From an uncultured Desulfovibrio sp. (lineage in GTDB: Bacteria; Desulfobacterota; Desulfovibrionia; Desulfovibrionales; Desulfovibrionaceae), in contig URBN01000005.1 in NCBI GenBank assembly GCA_900546145.1, forward strand, positions 39,278 through 103,277: a stretch of 64,000 nt of DNA, read 5' to 3'. The first letter of the stretch is position 1. Each line of letters opens with the position of its first letter. Below, one piece after another: positions 15,370 to 24,163 of this stretch. The notes under the pieces were generated by a model. The model was not told where the DNA came from. It worked only from the letters and a program-made list of their open reading frames with translations, and did no database searches. Made by a program: the position numbers and the translations under genes.

Positions 15370-16374
15370 ATGAAACTGACAGAAGAAGAACTGCGTGGTG
15401 TGTGTATGGCCGCTCTGACTGCCGCCGGAGCGGACGAGAGTACGGCGCGGAGCGTGGTGTCACCGCTCCTGACCGCCGAGCTCGACGGACTGACGGCGCA
15501 CGGAGTTTCGAGGATTCCTTTTTTCGTCGATCAGGTAAGGGAAGGAAAAATCCGCGTGGACGCAAAACCGAAGATCGTGCAGGGCGCTCCTTCCATTGTC
15601 AGGGTGGACGCGGACAGCGGCTTTGCGTTTCCCGCCATAGACATGGCTCTGGACGCGCTCGTGCCGCTGAGCAGGAAACAGGGCATCGCCATGGCCGGAG
15701 TGTCCCATTCCCACCACTGCGGGGCCCTGGGCGTTTTTTCCGAACGTCTTGCCAGGGAGGGGCTTGTGTCCATTATTATGTCCAATTCCCCTGCCTCCAT
15801 GGCCCCGTGGGGAGGAAACAGGCCGACTTTCGGCACAAATCCCATAGCCTTCGGCTGTCCCGGTTACCCCGATCCCATTATCATCGACATGTCCCTTTCC
15901 AGGGTTAACCGGGCTGAACTGGTCATGGCCCATCAGCAGGGCACCAAGATACCGGCCGGATGGGCTCTTGATCGCGATGGCCAGCCTACAATGGATCCCA
16001 TGGAAGCCCTTGAAGGCACCATACTTCCGGCTGGAGGCGTTAAAGGGGCTGCTCTCGCCATGATGGTGGAAATTCTGACCGGCTGCCTGAATGGCGCGAA
16101 CTGCGGGTATGAAGCGGCCCCCTTTATGGCCGATGATCATCTGCCTCCGGATCTCGGACAGACGTTTATGGCCATTGATCCGGAAAAGTGCAGCGGATCC
16201 TTCCTTGCCAAAGTGGGCTCGCTGGCCGGAGTCATCTCCTCACAGGATGGCGCGCGCATCCCGGGCGAGCGCCGTTTCCAGCAAAGGCGCAGAAACCTCA
16301 GCGAAGGTATTTTCATCCCCGATGATCTCTTCCGCGAGCTGGTGAATCTGGCCCGCCAGGGGCGTCAGAGCTGA
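15370..16374 (+). CDS. Ldh2-family malate/L-lactate/sulfolactate-type dehydrogenase
   Basis: A 334-residue NAD(P)-dependent dehydrogenase of the Ldh2 (type-2 malate/lactate) family. It shows A-H-G-V-S-R-I near residue 47, the active-site block V-S-H-S-H-H-C-G-A-L-G near residue 103, F-G-T-N-P-I-A-F near residue 155, and G-G-V-K-G-A-A-L near residue 222. Members act on malate, lactate, ureidoglycolate or sulfolactate. In Desulfovibrionaceae a sulfolactate role is possible, but no sulfonate genes are adjacent. ATG 15370 fits the family N terminus; the frame opens earlier at a TTG (15322). Confidence 0.85.
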   Translation: MKLTEEELRGVCMAALTAAGADESTARSVVSPLLTAELDGLTAHGVSRIPFFVDQVREGKIRVDAKPKIVQGAPSIVRVDADSGFAFPAIDMALDALVPLSRKQGIAMAGVSHSHHCGALGVFSERLAREGLVSIIMSNSPASMAPWGGNRPTFGTNPIAFGCPGYPDPIIIDMSLSRVNRAELVMAHQQGTKIPAGWALDRDGQPTMDPMEALEGTILPAGGVKGAALAMMVEILTGCLNGANCGYEAAPFMADDHLPPDLGQTFMAIDPEKCSGSFLAKVGSLAGVISSQDGARIPGERRFQQRRRNLSEGIFIPDDLFRELVNLARQGRQS

Positions 16375-16416
16375 GCGCGGTGCCGTGCCCGCGCGGCATG
16401 GGCCGGAAAACAGAAA

Positions 16417-16456
16417 GGGGGTGCCTTCCGTTATATAACGGTAAGCACCCCCTGTT
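16417..16456. terminator. Bidirectional terminator between Ldh2 gene and ettA
   Basis: GGGGGTGC (16417-16424) pairs with GCACCCCC (16445-16452), and CCGTTAT with ATAACGG within, giving a nearly perfect 36-bp palindrome between two convergent genes. GTTT follows on the plus strand. Confidence 0.8.
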
Positions 16457-16476
16457 TCGTTTCGGTCAGGGAAGGA

Positions 16477-18159
16477 TTAGCGGGTGAATTTGCGGAATTT
16501 GGGCCTGTGGGGCTGTTCGGCTTCCTTTCCGAGGCGCTTCCTGCGATCGGCTTCGTATTCGCTGAAGTTGCCCTCGAAAAAGTCCACCTGACCGTTATCC
16601 TCGAAGGCCAGAATATGCGTCGCTATGCGGTCGAGGAACCAGCGGTCGTGGCTGACCACGAGCACACATCCCGCGAAGTTTTCCAGAGCGTCCTCAAGGG
16701 CGCGCATGGTATTCACGTCAATATCGTTGGTGGGTTCGTCCAGAAGGAGCACGTTGGCTCCCGATTTCAGCATACACGCGAGGTGGAGCCTGTTGCGTTC
16801 GCCGCCCGAGAGGACGTCCACCTTCTTCTGCTGATCCTGGCCATTGAAATTGAAACGCGTGCAGTAGGCTCTGGCGTTCACCTCGATACCTCCGAGATCA
16901 ATGGTGTCACGGCCTTCGCTGATGATTTCGTAAACCGTTTTGCCGGAAGTGAGGGATGCGCGCATCTGATCCACGTAGGCGAATTTAACGCTGTCACCGA
17001 CGGTAACAGTGCCGGAGTCCGGCTTTTCCTCGCCGACGATCATTTTGAAAAGCGTGGTCTTGCCAGCGCCGTTGGGCCCGATAATGCCCACGATGGCGCC
17101 TGCGGGAATAACTGCATTCACGTTTTCCATGAGCAGCCTGTCTCCCATGCCCTTGGTCACGTGATCAAGAGTGATGACGCTCTTGCCGAGCCGCGGTCCC
17201 GGCGGAATGTAAATCTGCAGATCCTTGGCCCTGCGGGCGCTCTCATGGGAGAGCATGGCTTCATAGGCGTTAATGCGGGCTTTGCTTTTGGCGTGGCGGC
17301 CCTTGGGAGACATGTGGATCCACTCGAGTTCGCGGGCCAGTGTCTTCTGGCGTTCCGTCTCGGCGCGTTCCTCCAGGGCGAGGCGCTTTTGTTTCTGCTC
17401 AAGCCAGGAGGAATAATTGCCTTTCCACGGAATGCCCCTGCCGTTGTCTAGCTCCAGAATCCAGCCTGCGACGTTATCCAGAAAATACCGGTCGTGGGTG
17501 ACAGCGATGACGGTGCCGGGGAAAGTGTGCAGATAGTCTTCGAGCCACTGCACAGACTCGGCGTCCAGGTGGTTGGTGGGTTCGTCCAGGAGGAGAATGT
17601 CAGGCGACTGCAACAGGAGGCGGCAGAGGGCCACGCGGCGGCGTTCGCCGCCGGAAACCTGAGACACGGGCATATCCGGAGGCGGGCAGCGCAGGGCGTC
17701 CATGGCCATATCGATGCGGGAGTCCAGGTCCCAGAGATTCTGGGCGTCCATTTCTTCCTGAACTTTGGACTGACGCTCGATGAGGGCGTTCATGGCCTCA
17801 TCGTCCATGGGCTCGGAAAAATTTTCGTTGATTTCCTCGTATTCCCTGACTATGGCCTTCAGCCCTGCGACCCCGTCCTCGACAACTTCGCGTACAGTGC
17901 GCTCCTCGTGGGCGAGAGGTTCCTGCTCGAGATAGCCGATGGTGTAGCCTGGGGCCAGCACCGTCTTGCCTTCGAAGGCCGTGTCCACGCCGGCGAGGAT
18001 CTTGAGCAGTGTGGATTTGCCTGCGCCGTTGAGGCCGAGGACGCCGATTTTGGCGGAATAGAAATAGGAAAGGGAAATGTCCTTGAGAACTTCCTTCTGA
18101 CCATGACGTTTGGAAACGCGGATCATGGAGTAGATGATTTTATCCGGTTCGTTTTTCAA
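16477..18159 (-). CDS. ettA: ABC-F translation factor EttA
   Basis: A soluble ABC-F ATPase of 560 residues with two nucleotide-binding domains. It has Walker A G-L-N-G-A-G-K-S-T then G-P-N-G-A-G-K-T-T, two L/V-S-G-G-E signatures, and D-E-P-T-N-H-L-D then D-E-P-T-N-D-I-D. An arm-like insertion near residues 95-135 and an inter-domain linker fit EttA, which gates the first peptide bond on the ribosomal E site. ATG 18246 would add 29 unconserved residues. A TTG at 18159 with GAGG upstream gives the family length, so it is preferred. Confidence 0.92.
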   Translation of the reverse strand: MKNEPDKIIYSMIRVSKRHGQKEVLKDISLSYFYSAKIGVLGLNGAGKSTLLKILAGVDTAFEGKTVLAPGYTIGYLEQEPLAHEERTVREVVEDGVAGLKAIVREYEEINENFSEPMDDEAMNALIERQSKVQEEMDAQNLWDLDSRIDMAMDALRCPPPDMPVSQVSGGERRRVALCRLLLQSPDILLLDEPTNHLDAESVQWLEDYLHTFPGTVIAVTHDRYFLDNVAGWILELDNGRGIPWKGNYSSWLEQKQKRLALEERAETERQKTLARELEWIHMSPKGRHAKSKARINAYEAMLSHESARRAKDLQIYIPPGPRLGKSVITLDHVTKGMGDRLLMENVNAVIPAGAIVGIIGPNGAGKTTLFKMIVGEEKPDSGTVTVGDSVKFAYVDQMRASLTSGKTVYEIISEGRDTIDLGGIEVNARAYCTRFNFNGQDQQKKVDVLSGGERNRLHLACMLKSGANVLLLDEPTNDIDVNTMRALEDALENFAGCVLVVSHDRWFLDRIATHILAFEDNGQVDFFEGNFSEYEADRRKRLGKEAEQPHRPKFRKFTR

Positions 18160-18246
18160 ATGGACCTCGTTTGTCGGTTCAGCTGTTTGCGATCCTGTTG
18201 GAATCGGGGAAAGTCTACACACGAAACAGGAGTGCTTCAAGGTCAA

Positions 18247-18283
18247 AAAAAGAGCCCCGCAGCTTGCTTCTGCAGGGCTCTTG
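18247..18283 (-). terminator. Terminator after the outer-membrane barrel gene
   Basis: On the minus strand AAGAGCCCTGCAG and CTGCGGGGCTCTT form a stem (one mismatch) followed by a run of Ts (18252-18246). It sits between the barrel gene and ettA. Confidence 0.8.
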
Positions 18284-18306
18284 AAACGTTACGCCGAGAT
18301 GCCGGA

Positions 18307-18972
18307 TTAGAAGCCCCAGCGGAGGCCGAGCATAATTTCGTGGTTGTAGGGGCGGATGCCGATGGACTGGCTTTCACCGCCGTAGTTGGAGGAGACTTCG
18401 GTGTAGCCGAGGTCGACATAGCGGTACTGGGCGTCGATGGAAACCTGATCGTTCACAGCGAAAGCGACACCGCCGCCGACATTCCAGGCAAAGTTTGTTC
18501 TGCGTTCATCCTGGCTGCCAAGATTCCTGCCGAGGTCGTCGTGCGCATCGACACCGAAGTAGTTGAAGGCGAAGCCGAGGCCGGCTCCCACGTAAGGCGT
18601 GAAGGCGGACTCGTTGTGGAAGTCATAGTACACGTTGCCGAACAGCGTTGTGGCGTTGAAGGTTTCCTTGGCGGAACCGTTGCGGCCGTTCCACTCTTTC
18701 TCGCTGTTGCCGCGGAGAGCGCCTTCGAGCTCAACACGCAGGGGGAGCATGTTCTGGGGCCAGAAGTCATAGCCGACGGCGAAGGCCCCGCCGAGCGTGA
18801 ACTGATTGTATTTGTCGATGCCGAAGCCGCTCATGCCGGAACGTTCAACAGTGCCGGTATTCTGGAAAGCCATCATGAATTTGGGTGCCAGGTACATGCC
18901 GTTCCCGGCGGAAGCGATATTCGGAAAAGCGAGGGCGCACACAAGCGCAAATGCAACAAAAAAGCGTTTCAT
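18307..18972 (-). CDS. Outer-membrane beta-barrel protein (opacity-like)
   Basis: A 221-residue protein with a signal peptide cleaved near I-A-S-A (residue 22). The mature part alternates polar and aromatic residues as in an eight-stranded barrel: L-G-G-A-F-A-V-G-Y, T-P-Y-V-G-A-G-L-G-F, A-W-N-V-G-G-G-V-A-F, and a C-terminal strand ending L-G-L-R-W-G-F. A terminal Phe is the usual signal for the BAM machinery. It resembles the OmpA-like opacity and adhesin barrels; no ligand can be named. The Shine-Dalgarno is GGAGG. Confidence 0.85.
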   Translation of the reverse strand: MKRFFVAFALVCALAFPNIASAGNGMYLAPKFMMAFQNTGTVERSGMSGFGIDKYNQFTLGGAFAVGYDFWPQNMLPLRVELEGALRGNSEKEWNGRNGSAKETFNATTLFGNVYYDFHNESAFTPYVGAGLGFAFNYFGVDAHDDLGRNLGSQDERRTNFAWNVGGGVAFAVNDQVSIDAQYRYVDLGYTEVSSNYGGESQSIGIRPYNHEIMLGLRWGF

Positions 18973-19016
18973 ATTTCCTCCAGAAAAATTTGCCTGTGCC
19001 CGGCAGGCTTTTGGTA

Positions 19017-19045
19017 AAGATTGCCCAGGAGTGTCCGAATGTCAA
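19017..19045 (-). promoter_or_regulatory. Possible promoter for the barrel gene
   Basis: On the minus strand TTGACA (19045-19040), 17 bp, then AATCTT (19022-19017). The -35 is perfect but the -10 is weak. The stretch upstream to 19154 is very AT-rich, which may serve as an UP element. Confidence 0.4.
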
Positions 19046-19154
19046 GAAAATTTAAAGTAAAGCTGAAATATTAGCGCCTGCGTTATTCATAGAAAAAATC
19101 TAGAAAAATTTTAAAAAATAAAATATTTGAAATTGCAATGAGTATTACAGTCAA

Positions 19155-21512
19155 TTACATCATAGTTATAGGATCGAGATCGAGTTGTATGCGCAGTTTT
19201 GCGGCTTCAGGTCTGTTTATGATGAGGCAATACAGATTCCGGGCTTCCTTCCAGCTGCCGGCCTTGATGAGGCAGTGATAGCGGCTGCGGTTGCCGATTA
19301 CCGGAATGGGGCAGGCTACAGGGCCCATGATCCGTATGCCGCGTCTTCCCGATTCCTTATGCAGGAAAACGCTTATGGTATTCATGGCTTCCTTACCCGC
19401 GTCACTGCCGCGCGGGAAGGTGAAGCGGATGAGGGCGAGGCGTACAAAGGGCGGGTATCCGAAACGTTCGCGCCGCTGAATTTCCTCCTGGTAGAAGCCC
19501 TCGTAATCGGCCGTCCGGATGTACTGCCAGCAGTAGTGGGTTGTGTCGCGCGTCTGGATGAATACGCGGCCCGGCTTTTCTCCCCGCCCGGCCCGTCCGG
19601 AAGACTGGACCAGGAGCTGGAATGTGTTCTCGGCGGCCCTGTAGTCCGGCAGGGACAGGCTGAGATCCCCGTCGGCCACCACGGCTAGGGTGACATCCGG
19701 AAAATGGTGTCCCTTGGAGAGCATCTGTGTGCCGACCATGATGGGGGCTTCGTGATGGGCGAAACTGTTCAGGATTTCTTCCATGGCGCCTGCCCGGCGT
19801 GTGGAATCCCGATCGAGCCGCAGCACGCTGCACCTGTAGCGTTCTTCCAGAAATTCGGTCAGTTTTTCCGTGCCTTCACCCACGGGAAGGAAATTCATGT
19901 TGTGGCATTTGGGGCACGGTGCCGGGAAGGGGATGGAATAGCCGCAGTAGTGGCACATGAGACGCCCGAGATCCCTGTGGTAGGAAAGGCCCACTGAGCA
20001 GTTTGGGCAGGTGAGCACTGTGCTGCAGTCCGGGCAGAAGACGCTGGGCGCGTAGCCGCGGCGGTTCAGGAGGATGATGGCCTGTTCCCCTTTCTTCAGG
20101 GTCTCGTCGAGGGCCGCGAGGCTCTGCGGCGCAAGGACGCCTTGTTCCTGCGCCTGCCCCAGGGATTTCTTTTTTCCTATGTCCACGAGCTGAACATCGG
20201 GCAGAGCCTGGTCGTGGACCCTGTGCGGCAGGGAGAGAACAGGCAGAAGATTGTGCTGGGCTGCGTACCAGGTCTTGAGATCGGGTGTGGCGGATCCGAG
20301 AACCAGCACAGCGTTTTCCCGGGCAGCCCGGAACCAGGCTATTTCCTTGGCCTGATAGGGAACGTGGTCTTCCTGCTTGAAAGAGGCGTCGTGTTCCTCG
20401 TCGATGAAGATGATGCCGAGGGAGGGCAGGGGGAGAAAGAGCGCCGAGCGTGTGCCAACCACGAGGCAGGGCGTCTTCCGGACGGCCAGCCTCCGGAAGA
20501 CATCTTCCCTGCGCGTCTGGCTCTGATAGCCGTGATAAAAAATGATTTCAGCGCCGGGAAGCGCGGCAGCCGCGTCACGGCGCAGCTTGTGGGCTATGGC
20601 CACCTCGGGAGCCAGCAGGAGTACGCTTCGTCCCTGTGACAGCGCGTCGCGGGCGGCCTCCAGATACACGGCCGTCTTGCCCGAACCCGTGACGCCGTAG
20701 AGCAGCCGCTGGGCGGTTTTCCCGCTTCTGAGTGCGGCGGTTATATCGGCCACGGCCCTTTTCTGATCCTCATTGAGTTCGAAGGCCTTGTCCTGCGGAG
20801 GCAGAAGGGCTTCGTTGATGGCCTCGGCTTCTTCCAGGCCATCGTCGCTTTCGATGCGCAGAAGGCCGAGGGAGGCCAGACTGTCCACGACTTCTTTCCC
20901 TTTCCCTCCGAGGGCACGGATAAGGGTGCGGCGGTTGGTCGCCCCGTGCACGGCCAGATATTCGAGACACTGGATCTGCCGCAGGGCATGCGGGCGGACG
21001 GGCCAGGGTGCGCTGCAGGTGAGAACGCAGCGTTCTGTTTTCGCTGCGTCCTTTCTGGGCGCAACCATATGTGCCCGGCCCGACAGGAGGAGTTCCGCCA
21101 GCCTGCTCCTGAGATCGGGCGTGGCCTTTGCGAGGGCCTGGAGCGTATAGGAATTCTTTTCCCCGCGATCCATGCTCTGCAGGGTCACCCGTGTTTCCTT
21201 CAGGAAGGGAAGCACGAGAGAAATGGCCGCGCCCGTAGGCGCGCACTGACGAAGCGCGAGGTCGTCCAGCATGTCAAGGAGATGGCGCGGCAGAATGGGG
21301 AAGTCTTCAAGGGGCCAGATGAGATCCCGCAGTGTAATTCCCTCCGGGGTGTCCGTTGTAAGCTTCCGCAGAAGAGCCGCACGCACGGGGCCGCGGCCGA
21401 GAGGTACGGCGATGCGCTGTCCGGGTTTCAGGAGTGTTTCCGGTAGTCCTGAGGGAATGGAATAGGTCAGATCGGAAAAAGGCGGATCCAGCAGGGTGAC
21501 GAGTGCGTTCAC
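19155..21512 (-). CDS. priA: Primosomal helicase PriA
   Basis: A superfamily-2 DNA helicase that restarts stalled replication forks. It has an N-terminal DNA-binding region, then Walker A G-V-T-G-S-G-K-T, I-D-E-E-H, G-S-A-T-P, and a zinc domain with eight cysteines in C-P-D-C, C-P-N-C, C-H-Y-C and C-P-K-C. The longest frame starts at 21614, but its first 34 residues cross a terminator-like hairpin and are unconserved. GTG 21512 (V-N-A-L-V-T-L-L-D) gives 785 residues and is preferred, though its ribosome site is weak. Confidence 0.92.
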   Translation of the reverse strand: MNALVTLLDPPFSDLTYSIPSGLPETLLKPGQRIAVPLGRGPVRAALLRKLTTDTPEGITLRDLIWPLEDFPILPRHLLDMLDDLALRQCAPTGAAISLVLPFLKETRVTLQSMDRGEKNSYTLQALAKATPDLRSRLAELLLSGRAHMVAPRKDAAKTERCVLTCSAPWPVRPHALRQIQCLEYLAVHGATNRRTLIRALGGKGKEVVDSLASLGLLRIESDDGLEEAEAINEALLPPQDKAFELNEDQKRAVADITAALRSGKTAQRLLYGVTGSGKTAVYLEAARDALSQGRSVLLLAPEVAIAHKLRRDAAAALPGAEIIFYHGYQSQTRREDVFRRLAVRKTPCLVVGTRSALFLPLPSLGIIFIDEEHDASFKQEDHVPYQAKEIAWFRAARENAVLVLGSATPDLKTWYAAQHNLLPVLSLPHRVHDQALPDVQLVDIGKKKSLGQAQEQGVLAPQSLAALDETLKKGEQAIILLNRRGYAPSVFCPDCSTVLTCPNCSVGLSYHRDLGRLMCHYCGYSIPFPAPCPKCHNMNFLPVGEGTEKLTEFLEERYRCSVLRLDRDSTRRAGAMEEILNSFAHHEAPIMVGTQMLSKGHHFPDVTLAVVADGDLSLSLPDYRAAENTFQLLVQSSGRAGRGEKPGRVFIQTRDTTHYCWQYIRTADYEGFYQEEIQRRERFGYPPFVRLALIRFTFPRGSDAGKEAMNTISVFLHKESGRRGIRIMGPVACPIPVIGNRSRYHCLIKAGSWKEARNLYCLIINRPEAAKLRIQLDLDPITMM

Positions 21513-21546
21513 GGGCGTTTTTTTCAGAGCAAGAGGTGTATGCAGA

Positions 21547-21588
21547 AGAGGCCTGCGCTGTCTCCCAACGGAGCAGACGCAGGCCTCT
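21547..21588 (-). terminator. Long hairpin between galU and priA
   Basis: AGAGGCCTGCG (21547-21557) pairs perfectly with CGCAGGCCTCT (21578-21588), with a further inner stem. There is no long T-run on the minus strand, so termination may be partial. Confidence 0.6.
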
Positions 21589-21616
21589 GAAATAAAGGCG
21601 TGGCGTAAGAACAATT

Positions 21617-22489
21617 TTAAGAGAACTGGACGAACTGCTTCAGCGAGTCAATGAGCTGATAGCGGATTTTTTCGTCCTGTATGCCGAAATAAATGTTGGC
21701 GGAAAGATATTCGACCCAGTTGCCCGCGTCAAAGCGTTTGCCATCGATGCGCACGGCCATCATGCCGCGCTTCTCGCAAAGTTTCTGCAGGGCGTCAGTG
21801 AGCTGAATTTCGCCGCCAAGGCCAGGCTTGGTGTTGTCGAGGCATTCGAAGATGTCCGGCGTGAGCACATAGCGGCCCACAATGGCCAGGCGGGAAGGCG
21901 CTTTTTCTCTGGCAGGCTTTTCCACGAGGCTGTTCACCTTGTAGATGCCGAAACCGCACTCTTCAGCGTCGACGATGCCATACCGCGAGACGGAGTCCCA
22001 CGGCACTTCCATGACGCCGACGACAGGCTTGTCTTCCGAATAGGCTACGTCCAGGAGCTGTTTGATGCCGGGTGTGCCGGAGAAGATGAGGTCATCGCCC
22101 ACGCTGGTGGCGAAAGGTTCGTTGCCGACAACGCTGCGGGCGCACATGATGGCATGCCCGAGACCTTTCTGTTCCTTCTGACGGACGGAAATGACGTTGA
22201 CCATCTCGGCCACGTCCTGGATGAGCTTCAGAAGGGCGGTTTTGCCTTCCCTCTCGAGGATGTCCTCGAGCTGCAGGTTGTGATCGAAGTAATCCTCGAT
22301 AACGCTCTTGTCACGGTTGGTGACGAAAATGACATCGCTGAGACCGGAGCGCTGTGCTTCCTCAACCACGTATTGGATTACGGGTTTGTTGTAGATGGGC
22401 AGCATCTCTTTGGGGATGTTCTTGGTAGCCGGAAGGGATCTGGTGCCCCATCCTGCGACGGGGATGACAACTTTGCGTATAGGTTTCAT
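21617..22489 (-). CDS. galU: UTP-glucose-1-phosphate uridylyltransferase GalU
   Basis: A 290-residue nucleotidyltransferase that makes UDP-glucose, the sugar donor for surface glycans. V-I-P-V-A-G-W-G-T-R-S-L-P-A-T-K (residues 7-22) is the nucleotide-binding loop, followed by K-E-M-L-P-I-Y-N-K-P. V-L-T-P-D-I-F near residue 205 and E-I-Q-L-T-D-A-L near residue 225 are typical GalU motifs. ATG 22489 matches the family start; the frame continues upstream with Pro-rich, unconserved sequence. It is downstream of glmM, separated by a terminator-like hairpin. Confidence 0.95.
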   Translation of the reverse strand: MKPIRKVVIPVAGWGTRSLPATKNIPKEMLPIYNKPVIQYVVEEAQRSGLSDVIFVTNRDKSVIEDYFDHNLQLEDILEREGKTALLKLIQDVAEMVNVISVRQKEQKGLGHAIMCARSVVGNEPFATSVGDDLIFSGTPGIKQLLDVAYSEDKPVVGVMEVPWDSVSRYGIVDAEECGFGIYKVNSLVEKPAREKAPSRLAIVGRYVLTPDIFECLDNTKPGLGGEIQLTDALQKLCEKRGMMAVRIDGKRFDAGNWVEYLSANIYFGIQDEKIRYQLIDSLKQFVQFS

Positions 22490-22696
22490 GGCAGTGTTCC
22501 GTGGAGTAGGGGTTACACAAAAGCCGGGCGGATCCTGACGTCCGCCGTCCTTCTCCGGAAGGAGAGGCTTCTGTCCTGGGGCTTCGGGGGGGGGCCGCCA
22601 CAGCGACTGCAGACGGATAAGGAAGAACCAGCCTGCTCGGTCTCCCATATCTGTTTTATTCCCGATTCAGAAAAAAGGAAATATGCGGAATGTTTG

Positions 22697-22732
22697 GCAA
22701 AAACGCCCCGTGTTTTAATAACTACGGGGCGT
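22697..22732 (-). terminator. Terminator after glmM
   Basis: ACGCCCCGT (22703-22711) pairs with ACGGGGCGT (22724-22732), and on the minus strand TTTTTG follows. It ends the ftsH-to-glmM operon. Confidence 0.75.
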
Positions 22733-22762
22733 GTTACAGGCTGATGAAGAAATGGCTGAGAA

Positions 22763-24118
22763 CTAGCGGAGTTCGCGGGCGACAACCTCGGCCAGCTCGT
22801 TGGCGTACTCGGAAACCTTGTTCTCGTCTTCGCACTCGACCATGATGCGGCAGAGAGATTCCGTGCCGGAGTAACGCAGGAGCACACGGCCTCTGTCTCC
22901 GAGTTCGGCTTCCACCTTTTTCACGGCCTCACCGATGGCGGGACGTTCCTCGAAGGGCAGCTTCTTTTCCACATGTACGTTGACGAGCTTCTGCGGGAAG
23001 AGTGTGAGCAGATGGCTTATCTCGGAGAGAGGCTTTTCTTTCTCACGCAGAATGCGCAGAACCTGCAGAGCTGAAAGAAGGCCGTCGCCGGTTGTGCTGT
23101 AGCTGCGGAAAATGAGGTGCCCGGACTGCTCGCCACCGAACATGATGCCCTCGCGGCGCATCATTTCCATGACGTAGCGGTCGCCGACCTTGCTGCGGAG
23201 GAGCTTGCCGCCGTGTTCCTTCATGTAGATTTCGAGAGCGATATTGCTCATGACCGTGGCACAGATAGCGTTGCCGGGAAGCTGCTCGCGATCCATGAGA
23301 TCCTGGGCGCACATGGCCATAATCTGATCGCCGTCAAGGATGTTGCCGTGCTCGTCAGCCATGATGAGGCGGTCAGCATCGCCGTCGAGCGCTATGCCGA
23401 CGTCGGCGCGGACTTCCCTGACCTTGGAGGCCATGGTTTCGGGATGCAGGGCGCCCACGTGATCGTTGATGTTGACGCCGTTGGGTTCGGTTCCGATGCG
23501 CACGACCTCGGCACCGAGTTCCTCGAGGGCCAGGGGAGCGACTTTGTAGCTCGCGCCGTTGGCGCAGTCCACGACGATACGCAGTCCGCTCAGCGTCATG
23601 CCCGCGGGAAAGCAGGTTTTTGTGTAAACGATGTAGCGGCCGCCCGCGTCCTCAATCTTGGTGGCACGGCCGATTTTGTCGGAGTCCGGATAGGGCCAGT
23701 GATAGTCCTTGTCCAGGACCATAGCCGAAATTTCATCTTCCTTTTCGTCCGGCAGCTTAAATCCCTCGGCGTCAAAGAACTTGATACCGTTGTCCATGTA
23801 GGGGTTGTGAGAGGCGGAGATGACCACGCCGAAGTCGGCTCGCATGCTGCGGGTCAGGAAGGATATGGCCGGCGTGGGCAGAGGTCCGGTCATAATGACC
23901 TTCATGCCGGAGGCGCAGAGCCCGGCGGCGAGGGCGGATTCGAACATGTAGCCCGACAGACGGGTATCCTTGCCAATGACAACCTTGTGCTGGCAGTCGC
24001 CCGCGCGGCGGAAGGAAATACCGGCAGCGAGGCCGAGCCTTAAGGCGATATCGACGGTCATGGGATAGGTATTGGCTCTGCCTCTGAGACCGTCAGTGCC
24101 GAAGAAACGCTGGGACAT
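22763..24118 (-). CDS. glmM: Phosphoglucosamine mutase GlmM
   Basis: A 451-residue mutase turning glucosamine-6-phosphate into glucosamine-1-phosphate for UDP-GlcNAc. The phosphoserine loop is V-I-S-A-S-H-N-P with Ser103. D-G-D-A-D-R near residue 243 binds magnesium, G-E-Q-S-G-H near residue 325 recognises the amino sugar, and R-Y-S-G-T-E near residue 414 binds phosphate. AAGGAG precedes the ATG. It is last in the cdaA-cdaR-glmM set, a linkage known in Firmicutes where CdaR and GlmM bind and control CdaA. Confidence 0.96.
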   Translation of the reverse strand: MSQRFFGTDGLRGRANTYPMTVDIALRLGLAAGISFRRAGDCQHKVVIGKDTRLSGYMFESALAAGLCASGMKVIMTGPLPTPAISFLTRSMRADFGVVISASHNPYMDNGIKFFDAEGFKLPDEKEDEISAMVLDKDYHWPYPDSDKIGRATKIEDAGGRYIVYTKTCFPAGMTLSGLRIVVDCANGASYKVAPLALEELGAEVVRIGTEPNGVNINDHVGALHPETMASKVREVRADVGIALDGDADRLIMADEHGNILDGDQIMAMCAQDLMDREQLPGNAICATVMSNIALEIYMKEHGGKLLRSKVGDRYVMEMMRREGIMFGGEQSGHLIFRSYSTTGDGLLSALQVLRILREKEKPLSEISHLLTLFPQKLVNVHVEKKLPFEERPAIGEAVKKVEAELGDRGRVLLRYSGTESLCRIMVECEDENKVSEYANELAEVVARELR

Positions 24119-24163
24119 GGATGAAAGCTCCTTGAAAGAGCGGCGGAATGGAGCCGCCAGGGA

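Noticed and set aside
17494..19017. A 507-codon plus-strand frame opposite ettA and the barrel gene
   Set aside because: It spans a terminator and two well-supported minus-strand genes and shows no motif or ribosome site.
21513..21614. An N-terminal extension of PriA from ATG 21614
   Set aside because: The 34 extra codons cross a terminator-like hairpin and do not resemble the PriA N terminus; GTG 21512 is preferred.
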